A DNA stretch of 41,511 nt from NCBI GenBank assembly GCA_947644195.1, contig CANRZB010000035.1, positions 1 to 41,511 of the forward strand. The letters are read 5' to 3'. Positions 17,003 through 26,083 of the stretch are shown here, in pieces. Both the position numbers and the translations under genes were made by a program. Each line of letters opens with the position of its first letter. Within the stretch, counting starts at the first letter, position 1. The notes below the pieces were generated by a model. The model was not told the origin of the DNA, searched no databases, and worked only from the letters and a program-made list of their open reading frames with translations. Source of the DNA: an uncultured Clostridium sp. (GTDB lineage: Bacteria; Bacillota; Clostridia; Lachnospirales; Lachnospiraceae).

Positions 17003-18868
17003 CTAACCCTCCCTCTGCACACACACGCCACACTGGAACGATGCGGCACCACAACCGCTGCACTGCTGTCGGCAGTTTGGAGTCACAATCCCTTCCTTGG
17101 CACGGTGATATTCCCGCAGCAAAAAGTCTTTCGTCACACCGATATCAATGAAATCCCAAGGAAACCGTTCCTCTTCGTCCCGTTCTCGCTCCAGATAAAA
17201 GGAGGTCGTCAAGCCCTGGTCTGCCATGGCCTGTTTCCAGATCTCGTACCGGAAATACTCACTCCATGCATCATAGATACAGCCCTGCTTGTACACCTGC
17301 AAAATCACATCATTTAGCCTGCGGTCCCCACGGGCAAGAACGCCCTCAAATTCTGATACATCGGCATCGTGGCAGTTATATTTGATGCTCTTGGAATTAA
17401 GCTGACTTTTGATTTGATCCAGCAGATAAAAACGCTTCCGTTCCGCTTCCTCTTTGGTATTCATTGGCGCCCACTGAAATGGTGTAAACGGCTTCGGCAC
17501 AAAGATGGAAGTACTGGTAACAATATTCACTTTGCCGTTTCTCTGCTCCTTAGGAATCTCATAGTATTCCCTCGCAATCTTATCCGATAATACCGCAATC
17601 TCTGCGATATCCTCTTCGGTCTCTCCCGGCAGGCCTAACATGAAATACAGCTTCACTCGGTTCCATCCTCCCTGAAAAGCTTCCCCGGCGCCCTGTAGAA
17701 TCATTTCTTCCGTCAGTCCCTTGTTAATGACATCCCGCATCCGCTGGGAACCTGCCTCCGGCGCAAAAGTCAGGCTGCTCTTTCGAACATCCTGTACCCG
17801 GGACATGACATCCAAAGAAAAATTGTCAATCCGCAGGGACGGCAGGGAAATGTTCACTCCCTGAGATTTAAACTCATCAATCATCCAATAAATTAATTCC
17901 GGAAGCTGTTCATAGTCACTGGAACTCAGAGAACTTAACGTAATCTCATCATATCCGGTATTCTTTAACATCTTTTTTGCCAGATTCTTAAGATAATCGA
18001 GATTTCTAGGACGAATCGGACGATAGAGCATCCCTGCCTGACAGAAACGGCATCCACGGATACATCCCCGCTGAATCTCTAACACTGCCCTCTCCTGGGT
18101 TACCTTAATATACGGCACCAATGGGGCCTCAGGATAGTAGGTATCCGACAGATTGCTCTCCACCTGTTTCATCACACGTTCCGGCGCCTCCGGCACGAGT
18201 GGCCGGAACTCAGCTAACGTACCATCCTCATGATAAGAAACTTCATAGAACTGCGGTACATAAATGCCCGGTATCTGTGCCGCCCGTTTTAAAAAAGCCT
18301 GGCGGTCTTCCCCGGATTTTTTCCACGCTTGATAGGCATCCATCAAATCAAAATAGACAGTTTCACCCTCTCCGATATAAAACAGATCAAAGAAATCTGC
18401 AATGGGCTCTGGATTATAGGAGCAAGGCCCCCCGCCAATTACAAAAGGATCCCCCATCTGCCTCTCTGTGGCCCGCAAGGGAATCCCCGACAGATCCAGA
18501 ATTTGTAATATATTGGTGTAACACATTTCATATTGCAGCGTAATTCCCAAAAAATCAAACTCCCGCACCGGGTCCTGGCTTTCCAGGGCAAAGAGCGGAA
18601 TCTGTTTCTCCCTCATGATGCGGTCTAAATCAACCCATGGCGAATAGACCCGTTCACAGTAGATATCCTCTCTCTGGTTAAACATGTCATAGAGGATTTG
18701 TATTCCCAAGTGAGACATCCCGATCTCATAGACATCGGGAAAACACATGCAAAACCGGATCGCAACCTCTGCCGGATCTTTGACCACCATATTAATTTCT
18801 CCGCCGATATAACGCGCCGGTTTTTCAACCGATAATAGTATTTCATCGCTTAATGCGAGCTTACGCAT
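17003..18868 (-). CDS. TIGR03960 B12-binding-domain radical SAM protein
   Basis: 621 residues. The N-terminal third resembles a cobalamin-binding fold (CFPDVYEIGMSHLGIQILYD and later DPFVIGGGPCSYNPEP). The radical SAM cluster motif C-x3-C-x2-C is in RGCIRGCRFCQAG near residue 270, followed by the SLSSSDYEQL stretch and a TIM-barrel. It should bind a 4Fe-4S cluster and SAM. Length is typical. The DUF2344 partner gene begins one base after its stop. Substrate unknown. The N-terminal motif matches B12-type relatives but the usual cobalamin-ligand histidine motif DxHxxG is not seen, so actual B12 binding is uncertain. Confidence 0.92.
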   Translation of the reverse strand: MRKLALSDEILLSVEKPARYIGGEINMVVKDPAEVAIRFCMCFPDVYEIGMSHLGIQILYDMFNQREDIYCERVYSPWVDLDRIMREKQIPLFALESQDPVREFDFLGITLQYEMCYTNILQILDLSGIPLRATERQMGDPFVIGGGPCSYNPEPIADFFDLFYIGEGETVYFDLMDAYQAWKKSGEDRQAFLKRAAQIPGIYVPQFYEVSYHEDGTLAEFRPLVPEAPERVMKQVESNLSDTYYPEAPLVPYIKVTQERAVLEIQRGCIRGCRFCQAGMLYRPIRPRNLDYLKNLAKKMLKNTGYDEITLSSLSSSDYEQLPELIYWMIDEFKSQGVNISLPSLRIDNFSLDVMSRVQDVRKSSLTFAPEAGSQRMRDVINKGLTEEMILQGAGEAFQGGWNRVKLYFMLGLPGETEEDIAEIAVLSDKIAREYYEIPKEQRNGKVNIVTSTSIFVPKPFTPFQWAPMNTKEEAERKRFYLLDQIKSQLNSKSIKYNCHDADVSEFEGVLARGDRRLNDVILQVYKQGCIYDAWSEYFRYEIWKQAMADQGLTTSFYLERERDEEERFPWDFIDIGVTKDFLLREYHRAKEGIVTPNCRQQCSGCGAASFQCGVCVQREG

Positions 18869-18907
18869 GGTACAACCTACCTTTCTAGTGGAACATCTCT
18901 TCCCCTC

Positions 18908-19171
18908 TCAGGGCCGTATTTTTTCGATTCCCTGATAGATCTGCGCCGTGACCTGTCTCCATACGGTATCATCTTTTAACCAGTGTTCCACGTACTCTTT
19001 ATCAAACCCCTGATAACTGAAATCAAAATAAAATGCAACGGCTAAAACCAAAAAGAGCATCCCAGCCGTCATCCATCGCAGGAGACAATAGCGACGCTCC
19101 ATTTTTTTATTCTGTTCCTCGGCTTCCTGTTCCCGCCTCCGTCTCGAGCGGTAACGATATTCATTTTCCAT
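18908..19171 (-). CDS. Small single-pass membrane protein of unknown function
   Basis: 87 residues from the ATG at 19171, seven bases after AGGAGG (an ATG two codons earlier is too close to that site). The N-terminus is very basic and charged (RYRSRRRREQEAEEQNKK), followed by one hydrophobic helix at about residues 31-50 and an outside tail with many aromatics ending KIRP. The positive-inside rule puts the N-terminus in the cytoplasm. It lies between gpsA and the radical SAM gene on the same strand with gaps of 107 and 39 bases. I do not recognise a family; small proteins of this layout often partner larger membrane proteins. Confidence 0.65.
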   Translation of the reverse strand: MENEYRYRSRRRREQEAEEQNKKMERRYCLLRWMTAGMLFLVLAVAFYFDFSYQGFDKEYVEHWLKDDTVWRQVTAQIYQGIEKIRP

Positions 19172-19278
19172 ACCCATACCTCCTGTCTGTATAGACCGTT
19201 GCTCTGTGATTGGCCGCAAACACAGCCAAAGACGGTCCTGCATCATTATATGAGGCATGTCTGTGGAATATGACAAGA

Positions 19279-20289
19279 TTACCATCCCTGATCCGGGTAT
19301 TCATTACAGCGGTCTCTGGTCAGCAGAAGGAACATGGCCTTCTCTGCGGACAACCCTTCAAAGAGAACCTTGTTGATCCCCTCCACAATCGGCATGGAAA
19401 CCTGATATTTTTCTGCCAGCTTACGGGCAGCTTTCGCGGAATACACGCCTTCAACCACCTGTTTTACCTCATCCATGGCAGCCTGCATGGTATATCCCTG
19501 TCCAATCAAAACTCCTGCATTATGGTTTCGACTGTGCGTACTGGTACAGGTAACGATCAGATCTCCGATCCCGGATAACCCGGCAAAGGTCTCCGGTTTG
19601 GCCCCCATCGCCTCACCCAGTCTCATAATCTCCGTAATTCCGCGGGTAATCAATGCCGCTTTCGTATTATCACCGCATCCCAGTCCATCACAGATCCCTG
19701 CCGCCAGCGCAATCACATTTTTAATAGAACCGCCCAGTTCAATTCCTAGCACATCGGGGCTGGTATAAACCCGAAACCGCTCATTCATAAAAATTTCCTG
19801 CAGTGCCATGGCATATTCTTTCTGCCCTGCGCCTACTACAACTGTAGTAGGAACTCCGACGGATACTTCTTCCGCATGACTTGGCCCGGATAAGACTGCC
19901 ACTTCTGCCTGCGGAATCTCCTCCTGGATAATGTCGCATAACGTCATCAGGGTATCTTCTTCGATTCCCTTGGCTACGTTGACAATGCGCTGCCCCTGTG
20001 GAATCAATGCAGAAACCTCTTTTGCCGTACCGCGGACATACGGGGAAGCCACTGCAAAAACAATGAAATCCGTACCTCGCTCGACCGCCTGTTCCAGATC
20101 TCCTGTAATCTCAATAGAGGCAGGCAGTTTCACCCCCGGCAGACGATGCAAATGTTCCCGGTGTTCGGTCAGCATCGTCACTTCATCTTCCATTTTCGAC
20201 CACATGGTTACCTTATGTCCGTTCTTTGCCAATAAGATTGCCAGAGCGGTTCCCCAGCTTCCCGCCCCCAAAAAAGTAATTTGTTTCAT
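19279..20289 (-). CDS. gpsA: NAD(P)-dependent glycerol-3-phosphate dehydrogenase GpsA
   Basis: 336 residues from the ATG at 20289 (MKQITFLGAGSWGTALA). It reduces dihydroxyacetone phosphate to sn-glycerol 3-phosphate for phospholipid synthesis. The dinucleotide motif GAGSWGTA is at residues 7-14, followed by the conserved NVAKGIEEDT, LSGPSHAEEV and LAAGICDGLGCGDNTKAALITRG segments. A GAGG site precedes the start. It follows plsY by 19 bases, and PlsY uses its product, so the pair forms a functional unit for the first step of phosphatidic acid synthesis. Confidence 0.97.
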   Translation of the reverse strand: MKQITFLGAGSWGTALAILLAKNGHKVTMWSKMEDEVTMLTEHREHLHRLPGVKLPASIEITGDLEQAVERGTDFIVFAVASPYVRGTAKEVSALIPQGQRIVNVAKGIEEDTLMTLCDIIQEEIPQAEVAVLSGPSHAEEVSVGVPTTVVVGAGQKEYAMALQEIFMNERFRVYTSPDVLGIELGGSIKNVIALAAGICDGLGCGDNTKAALITRGITEIMRLGEAMGAKPETFAGLSGIGDLIVTCTSTHSRNHNAGVLIGQGYTMQAAMDEVKQVVEGVYSAKAARKLAEKYQVSMPIVEGINKVLFEGLSAEKAMFLLLTRDRCNEYPDQGW

Positions 20290-20308
20290 ACTATCCTCTT
20301 TTCTGACG

Positions 20309-20926
20309 CTAGTTCTTCGGCGCCCCCAATTTATTCTCCGTCCCATGGATCAGCCGAACGATGTTCTGCCGATGCTGTACATAAGCCAGAACCGTAAATA
20401 TTAAGCTGATTACCATCATATGGACAAATAATTTGTCTGTCCGATGAAAGAAAAATGTGTTGGCTGGAATATACCAGGCAACAAACAAAGATCCCAGGGA
20501 AACATATCGTGTCACAGCAACCACGGCGATAAAGATCGCCAGACCAATTGGAATCATAATCGGATGGGCCGCGGATAAAACGACAGCAGCCGTCACTGCA
20601 ATTCCCTTTCCACCCTTGAATTTCAAATAGAATGGATAGTTGTGGCCCAGTACCACACCCAGACCGAAATACAGACACAACAGATAGGCAATTTCCCCCG
20701 AAAAGAAACAGCGGATTACCACAATAGGCAAAATCGCTTTTGCCAGATCTCCCGCAAATGTAGTTAACGCCGGAAGTTTCCCCAAAGTCCGCAACACATT
20801 GGTCGTCCCTGCATTACCGCTTCCAGCATCGCGGATATCAATATGATAGATCTTTCCGACGAAATATCCACTGGAAATGCAACCACATAAGTATCCGATG
20901 ACCAGACAAATAAAATATTGAACCAT
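20309..20926 (-). CDS. plsY: Acyl-phosphate:glycerol-3-phosphate acyltransferase PlsY
   Basis: 205 residues, integral membrane. It acylates glycerol 3-phosphate using acyl-phosphate made by PlsX. Three family motifs are visible: SGYFVGK near residue 20, DIRDAGSGNAGTTNVLR, and KFKGGKGIAV with the phosphate-binding GGKG. Around five hydrophobic helices. The ATG at 20926 opens the first helix; AAGGAGG lies 12 bases upstream, a little far, but a start 10 codons earlier would place the site inside the gene. It lies 85 bases after der and 19 before gpsA. Confidence 0.95.
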   Translation of the reverse strand: MVQYFICLVIGYLCGCISSGYFVGKIYHIDIRDAGSGNAGTTNVLRTLGKLPALTTFAGDLAKAILPIVVIRCFFSGEIAYLLCLYFGLGVVLGHNYPFYLKFKGGKGIAVTAAVVLSAAHPIMIPIGLAIFIAVVAVTRYVSLGSLFVAWYIPANTFFFHRTDKLFVHMMVISLIFTVLAYVQHRQNIVRLIHGTENKLGAPKN

Positions 20927-21011
20927 TACCAGCCAGCACCTCCTTTTTGACAGCATCGACCCAGCAACTGCATTGTGCTATCTTTCCTTTTTATAGAATT
21001 CCTGTATTTCC

Positions 21012-22331
21012 CTATTTCTCCTTCTTCTGACGGATAAAAAACCGTAACGGTGTACCACCGAATCCAAAAGCCTCCCGAATCTTATTTTCCAGATACCGGG
21101 TATAGGAGAAATGCATCAGCCGTTTATCATTGACGAATACTGCAAACGCAGGTGGCTTCACACTGACCTGTGTCATATAGTATATCTTAAGGCGACGCCC
21201 TTTATCCGACGGTGGTTGCTGCATTGCCACGGCTTCCATCAAAATTTCATTGAGCACACCCGTCGCAATCCGCAGGGCATGATTCTGAATCACGGTCTCC
21301 AGCGCATCAAACAGTTTCGGCAGACGCTGTCCGGTTTTTGCAGAGATAAACAAAATCTCAGCATACGGCATGAAAGATAATACCTGACGAATTTTATTCG
21401 TAAATTCCCGGACAGAATGATTATCCTTTTCAATGGCATCCCATTTATTGACGGCAATAATCATTCCCCTGCCTCTGTCATGGGCTATGCCGGCAATTTT
21501 TGCATCCTGTTCGGTTACGCCCTCCGTCGCATCAATCATCAAAACAACCACATCCGCCCGCTCGACTGCTGACACAGTGCGCAGGATACTGTAGCGTTCA
21601 ATTTCTTCTTTGATTTTATTCTTACGGCGCAATCCCGCTGTATCTATAAATATATATTCCTTACCGTCCCAAATAATCTCTGTATCAATGGCATCTCTGG
21701 TCGTACCAGCCACATCCGATACAATGACACGGTTTTCTCCCAACAATTTGTTAATCAGAGAAGATTTTCCCACATTCGGTTTTCCGACGATGGCAACGCG
21801 GGGACGCTCATCTTCCATTTCATCCTCATCCTTGGGAAACAGGGCGGTAACCTCGTCTAACAAATCCCCCAATCCCATTTTATTAATGGAAGACACCGCA
21901 TGCGGATCCCCAATCCCCAGATTATAAAACTCATAGACATCCGGCAGCATTTTCTCATAACTGTCCACTTTATTGACAACCAGAACGACATTTTTATTCC
22001 CTTTTCGCAGCAGATCCGCAACTTTGTAATCTGCATCCAGAACGCCCTGCTGCACATCTACAACAAACAGAACCACATCCGCCATTTCAATCGCCATCTC
22101 TGCCTGTTCCCGCATGTTGCGCAGCATCTGATTTGTGGTTTCCGGTTCGATCCCACCGGTATCCATCAGGGTAAAACTGTAATTCAGCCAGGAAACATCT
22201 GCGTAGATGCGGTCACGGGTCACACCCGGCGTATCCTTGACGATGGCAATACGCTCTCCTGCAATCATGTTAAATAGGGTAGATTTTCCCACATTCGGCC
22301 GTCCAACGATTGCCACAATTGGTTTACTCAT
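21012..22331 (-). CDS. der: Ribosome biogenesis GTPase Der (EngA)
   Basis: 439 residues with the diagnostic two consecutive G domains: GRPNVGKS at residues 10-17 with DTPGVTRD, DTGGIE and NKVD, then GKPNVGKS near residue 182 with DVAGTTRD, DTAGLRR and NKWD. The C-terminal KH-like domain follows (LKIYYMTQVSVKPPAFAVFVN). It acts in 50S subunit maturation. Its start follows GAGGAAGAA. Gene order der-plsY-gpsA is common in Clostridia. Confidence 0.98.
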   Translation of the reverse strand: MSKPIVAIVGRPNVGKSTLFNMIAGERIAIVKDTPGVTRDRIYADVSWLNYSFTLMDTGGIEPETTNQMLRNMREQAEMAIEMADVVLFVVDVQQGVLDADYKVADLLRKGNKNVVLVVNKVDSYEKMLPDVYEFYNLGIGDPHAVSSINKMGLGDLLDEVTALFPKDEDEMEDERPRVAIVGKPNVGKSSLINKLLGENRVIVSDVAGTTRDAIDTEIIWDGKEYIFIDTAGLRRKNKIKEEIERYSILRTVSAVERADVVVLMIDATEGVTEQDAKIAGIAHDRGRGMIIAVNKWDAIEKDNHSVREFTNKIRQVLSFMPYAEILFISAKTGQRLPKLFDALETVIQNHALRIATGVLNEILMEAVAMQQPPSDKGRRLKIYYMTQVSVKPPAFAVFVNDKRLMHFSYTRYLENKIREAFGFGGTPLRFFIRQKKEK

Positions 22332-22446
22332 TTCTTCCTCGCTTTCCCGGTTCCGGTTTCCTTTCTATTCCCAAACAATCAGATACAAAAGATCCGTTTG
22401 TTTGGTTTTACCGGAAATTTTCTCTTTTGGTCTGAAGCATCCTGTG

Positions 22447-23511
22447 TTATTTTTCCGTTACATTTCCGGCGAGATATTCTTTGACTTTATTATTGAGCAG
22501 ATCATCCATCAAGATATCCTTGGCATTCTTGCCATAATAGGATTGGAACATTTCATCTGCCGCTTTTTCGTCTTTCAGATTATTATTCTCCATTACGGCT
22601 TTCAAATCCTCCTGGTACTCTTCCTCTGATACGGTAATCTTTTCCTTTTCTGCGATTGCCTCATAGATTAACATATTTCCCAGGTTCTGTTTTGCAGATT
22701 CTTCCATCTGTTTGTCGTAATCTTCCTGTGACATTTTCTGAGCTTCCAGATATTGCTCCATGGAAACGCCCTGTTGGGATAAATAATAGCTAATTGATTT
22801 ACTCATCCGCTGTGTTAAATCCTTTAACTTCTGTTTTGGATATTCATTAATTTTAGAAGCCTCATAGACATAACTCCATGCTTGTTCTTCCACAGCCGTC
22901 TCACGAATTGTTTTCTGGTAGGATTCCGCTGTTTCCGTTTCGCTGATTTTTTCCTTCACAAATTCATCCGTCAACTCAGGAATGTGTTCTGCGCCCTGCT
23001 TGGAATTAATTGTTACTGTAAATACGACAGGCTTTCCTGCCAGATCCGGATTACTCGGATAAGATTCTGGAAAGGTAAGATTAATATCACAGGTTTCTCC
23101 TATTTTCTTGCCAATCAGCGCATCTTCAAAACCAGGAATGAATTGTCCTCCTCCGATCTTAAGATCATATCCTTCCGGCTGTTCCTTTTCCGTCAGTGTG
23201 CCACCCTCGAAAGCCGTTCCATCCATTTTTCCAACATAAAAAATATTGACGGTATCTCCCTCGGCAACTTTACCCTTAGTGATCTTGTCAAAGGTCGAAT
23301 TATTTTGCAATACTTGATCAATCTGCAGTTTCGCCTGGGAATCGATCTGACTGGATTCCAATGAAATGTTCTTGTAATCTCCTAAGGTAACACATTTATC
23401 ATAGTCAATTTTTTCTACTGTTTTTTCTTTTTTTTGACCGCCACAGCCACCTACCATCACTGCTGTTACCGCAATACACATTGTTGCTATCCATTTTCTT
23501 TTTAATTTCAT
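22447..23511 (-). CDS. Lipoprotein with FKBP-type PPIase and trigger-factor-like C-terminal domain
   Basis: 354 residues from the ATG at 23511; a TTG immediately before it is better spaced from AGGAGG and could be used instead. A short basic N-terminus, a hydrophobic core and the lipobox VGGC (Cys23) mark it as a lipoprotein exposed outside the membrane. Residues about 85-180 form an FKBP domain (EGDTVNIFYVGKMDGTAFEGG, then GFEDALIGKKIGE and NLTFPESYP). The rest, from HIPELTDEFVKEK on, is a helical region like the trigger-factor C-terminal chaperone arms. So it resembles trigger factor without the ribosome-binding N-domain, moved to the outside, a likely foldase for secreted proteins comparable in role to PrsA. 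It lies 115 bases before der. Confidence 0.88.
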   Translation of the reverse strand: MKLKRKWIATMCIAVTAVMVGGCGGQKKEKTVEKIDYDKCVTLGDYKNISLESSQIDSQAKLQIDQVLQNNSTFDKITKGKVAEGDTVNIFYVGKMDGTAFEGGTLTEKEQPEGYDLKIGGGQFIPGFEDALIGKKIGETCDINLTFPESYPSNPDLAGKPVVFTVTINSKQGAEHIPELTDEFVKEKISETETAESYQKTIRETAVEEQAWSYVYEASKINEYPKQKLKDLTQRMSKSISYYLSQQGVSMEQYLEAQKMSQEDYDKQMEESAKQNLGNMLIYEAIAEKEKITVSEEEYQEDLKAVMENNNLKDEKAADEMFQSYYGKNAKDILMDDLLNNKVKEYLAGNVTEK

Positions 23512-23656
23512 CAAAATAAACTTCCTCCTGTTTTCCAGCCTTTACCTACAAGGCTTCTTTTTACCGCCTCTGTCCCACGTCAGATACAGCAAAAAGATGA
23601 AATATCACATACAACATTCTCCTTTATACCACAAAACGACGGAAAAAGAAAGTCTA

Positions 23657-23685
23657 TTGACGGAAAAAATGAAACACGATATATT
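23657..23685 (+). promoter_or_regulatory. SigmaA-type promoter for the PRPP synthetase gene
   Basis: TTGACG (23657-23662) and TATATT (23680-23685) are separated by exactly 17 bases, each one base from consensus in its key positions, about 50 bases before the start codon. The divergent lipoprotein gene on the other strand must have its own promoter in the same 220-base gap; a TATAAA box on the minus strand at 23623-23628 is a candidate but I see no good partner -35. Confidence 0.65.
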
Positions 23686-23731
23686 GTTAGGGTAAGTAAG
23701 ATTTCAACATAGGCAAAGAAAAGGGGAACAA

Positions 23732-24916
23732 ATGGCAAATAGAAAACTTCAGGATTCGATGCCACTGGCGCCATTAAAAATAGTGGCTATGGGCAATTGC
23801 AGAGAAATTGGAAACCGGGTAAACGAGATCATCCAGTCCCGTAGAAAAGAGGCGTTACATCATTCCAATAAACCGGAATTTATGACGGCGGATTACGGGA
23901 TTGACAACTATCTGGTGGACTTTGACATACCTCGTTTTGGTACCGGGGAGGGACGTGCCATCATCCATGAATCTATTCGTGGCTCGGATCTGTTTATCAT
24001 TTCGGATACTGTCAATTATCATGAAACCTATGACATGCGGGGAAAACGTACTCAGATGTCACCGGATGACCATTTTATGGATCTGAAGCGTATTATTATG
24101 GCATGTAGCGGACAGCCCCGCCGAATTACAGTCATTATGCCGTATCTGTACGAAGGCAGGCAACATCTCCGCCTGATCAATGAGTCTCTGGATTGCGCAC
24201 AGGCGATGCAGGAACTGGTGGCGATGGGGGTAGAAACGATTATCACGTTTGATGCCCACGATAACCGTGTGCAAAATGCAATTCCGAACCACGGTTTTGA
24301 TAATTTTTATACTTCTTACCAATTCATTTCTGAAATAATACATACCACTCCGGGACTACAGGTAGACAGCGACCATCTGATGGTAGTCAGCCCGGATGAG
24401 GGTGGCATGAAACGTGCTGTCTATTATGCCAGCTTGCTGGGAGTCGATATGGGCATGTTTTATAAGCGGAGGGATTATTCCGTAATCATTGAGGGGGAGC
24501 ATCCGGTAGTATCCATGGAATTCCTGGGCAATGACGTCACTGGGAAAGACATTATCATTGTGGATGACATGATTGCCTCCGGCAGAACCGTCCTGGAAGT
24601 TGCTTCCGAGTTAAAGAAACGAAATGCAGCCAAAGTTATCATCTGTGTGACATTCGGACTCTTTTCCGATGGGATCCAGCGGTTGGATGAAGCCTTTGCG
24701 CAAAATTTATTTGATACCATTTATACGACAAATCTCTGCTACTGCCCGGAAGAACTGTTTACCAAACCTTACTACCATAATGTGGATCTAAGCCGTTATA
24801 TCGCACTGATCATTGATACACTCAATCACGATACCTCTGTTAATGAGATCCTAGATTCCACCAGTCGGATCCAGGAATTGTTGGATTTGCATCATGCCAA
24901 GTCTAATACCCCGTAA
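23732..24916 (+). CDS. prs: Ribose-phosphate pyrophosphokinase (divergent PRPP synthetase)
   Basis: 394 residues, longer than the usual 310-320. It should make PRPP from ribose 5-phosphate and ATP. The PRPP-binding loop is IIIVDDMIASGRT near residue 280. The ATP-site segment reads PYLYEGRQHLR where classical Prs has PYxxYARQDR, keeping the Arg-Gln pair. The region normally DLHAGQIQGF reads FDAHDNRVQNAIP. A flexible-loop KRRDY is present. These differences put it in a divergent Prs branch that I associate with Clostridia; other genomes may carry a classical prs too. An AAGGGGAACAA ribosome site and the promoter above support the start. Its stop lies 12 bases from the end of the convergent pgeF gene. 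Confidence 0.88.
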   Translation: MANRKLQDSMPLAPLKIVAMGNCREIGNRVNEIIQSRRKEALHHSNKPEFMTADYGIDNYLVDFDIPRFGTGEGRAIIHESIRGSDLFIISDTVNYHETYDMRGKRTQMSPDDHFMDLKRIIMACSGQPRRITVIMPYLYEGRQHLRLINESLDCAQAMQELVAMGVETIITFDAHDNRVQNAIPNHGFDNFYTSYQFISEIIHTTPGLQVDSDHLMVVSPDEGGMKRAVYYASLLGVDMGMFYKRRDYSVIIEGEHPVVSMEFLGNDVTGKDIIIVDDMIASGRTVLEVASELKKRNAAKVIICVTFGLFSDGIQRLDEAFAQNLFDTIYTTNLCYCPEELFTKPYYHNVDLSRYIALIIDTLNHDTSVNEILDSTSRIQELLDLHHAKSNTP

Positions 24917-24928
24917 CGGAGCAACGGG

Positions 24929-25867
24929 TCAGGTGTTCTCCGCGGATCGGTGCGAACGGTTTCTCCAAATAAATCCATTAAGGTTTCCCCGTTGTCCCTG
25001 GGTGGCGCGATGGGAAAACAATAGCCTCGGCTGACAGCAGGTGCAAACCCGGGAGACCTGAATCTTCTCCGCTGGGACACCTGCTTTTCTAATGGTATGG
25101 TAGCAAGCTGCCCACAGATCCAATTGATATTTTCCTTCGACTACCCCCGGCATGGCAATCTCTGACAGTTCCTCCGCAGAATAGACTGCGGCAAACTGAT
25201 CCATAACGTCCTGGCTGACCTCATAACAGTTCTGGCAGATGGATGGTCCCACCAGAGCAAGGATATGTTCCGGCTGACAACCGAATCGTTTCTCCATCAA
25301 CGCTATCGTTTTCCTTCCAATCTGTCCCACCGTCCCCTTCCAACCAGAATGAGAAGATGCAATCACATGCCTAACCGGATCCGCAAAAAACAGGGGAACA
25401 CAATCCGCGTAGGAGGTTGCCAGCGTGATCCCCTCCCGATCGGTACACAAACCATCGACACCGGTCAGTTTCTTCTCTAAGTTTTTCCCAGCCTGCTGTG
25501 CTTCTGTCACATATTCTACAACTGTATCATGCACCTGGTCAGAAAACACCAGACTTTCTTCATTTCTTCCTAATGCCTGACAAATTCGTCGATAATTTTC
25601 CTTTACTGTGGCTGCAGAATCTCCCCGGTTCCATCCCAGATTCAATTCGGCAAGACAACCTTCACTAATTCCGCCTAGACGGGTTGAAAATGCCATTCCC
25701 ATCCAATCCCGCTGCTCCTCGAAACAGGCAAAAGTCAGTAACGGTATCCCCTTGTGCACGACCAGAGACACATCCTGGAACCTGGTTTCCCGCTCATAGG
25801 ATTTGTGAGTGTTTGTCTGTGTTACTTGATATCCATGCTGGTTTAATAACGATTCCGTCCACTTCAT
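24929..25867 (-). CDS. pgeF: Laccase-domain peptidoglycan-editing / purine nucleoside phosphorylase family protein (PgeF/YfiH)
   Basis: 312 residues, somewhat longer than the usual 250-280. The metal and catalytic motifs of the YfiH family are present: FSDQVHD, TSYADCVPL and SHSGWKGTVG, followed by GPSICQNCYEV and the C-terminal CTCCQPRLLFSHRA. Known activities of family members are adenosine/purine nucleoside cleavage and correction of peptidoglycan peptide errors (PgeF in E. coli). An extra 40-50 residues at the N-terminus precede the domain, and the C-terminus runs past the common RGNL ending with a short basic tail (RNRSHRSAENT). Start supported by GGGAGGAG. It is convergent with prs, 12 bases apart. 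Confidence 0.88.
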   Translation of the reverse strand: MKWTESLLNQHGYQVTQTNTHKSYERETRFQDVSLVVHKGIPLLTFACFEEQRDWMGMAFSTRLGGISEGCLAELNLGWNRGDSAATVKENYRRICQALGRNEESLVFSDQVHDTVVEYVTEAQQAGKNLEKKLTGVDGLCTDREGITLATSYADCVPLFFADPVRHVIASSHSGWKGTVGQIGRKTIALMEKRFGCQPEHILALVGPSICQNCYEVSQDVMDQFAAVYSAEELSEIAMPGVVEGKYQLDLWAACYHTIRKAGVPAEKIQVSRVCTCCQPRLLFSHRATQGQRGNLNGFIWRNRSHRSAENT

Positions 25868-26045
25868 TCGATTGCTCCTCCCGGTCTTTAATCATGCTCT
25901 GTTAAAAAATAAATATATGATATTTTATCATCTCATATTTTAGCTTACAAGTACAAATCTATCTGGAGGGCAAGTATACCTTGAAATAGTCGAAAAAAAG
26001 TGAAATATAGTTGTCACAGAAACTGTTTTAACGATCAAATTAGTA

Positions 26046-26073
26046 TTGAATCTTTTGAAAAAAGGGGTATAAT
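26046..26073 (+). promoter_or_regulatory. SigmaA-type promoter in the receptor leader
   Basis: TTGAAT (26046-26051) and a perfect TATAAT (26068-26073) with a 16-base spacer. Predicted start is near 26080, about 455 bases before the receptor start codon. It therefore drives either a long leader or a short separate transcript. A second TATAAT at 26358-26363 is closer to the gene but has no convincing -35 box. Confidence 0.55.
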
Positions 26074-26083
26074 AAAGAGAGAG

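Noticed and set aside
23537-23560. A plus-strand terminator upstream of prs (AGCCTT/AAGGCT then TCTTTTT)
   Set aside because: No plus-strand gene leads into it; more likely a leader hairpin of the divergent lipoprotein gene or chance.
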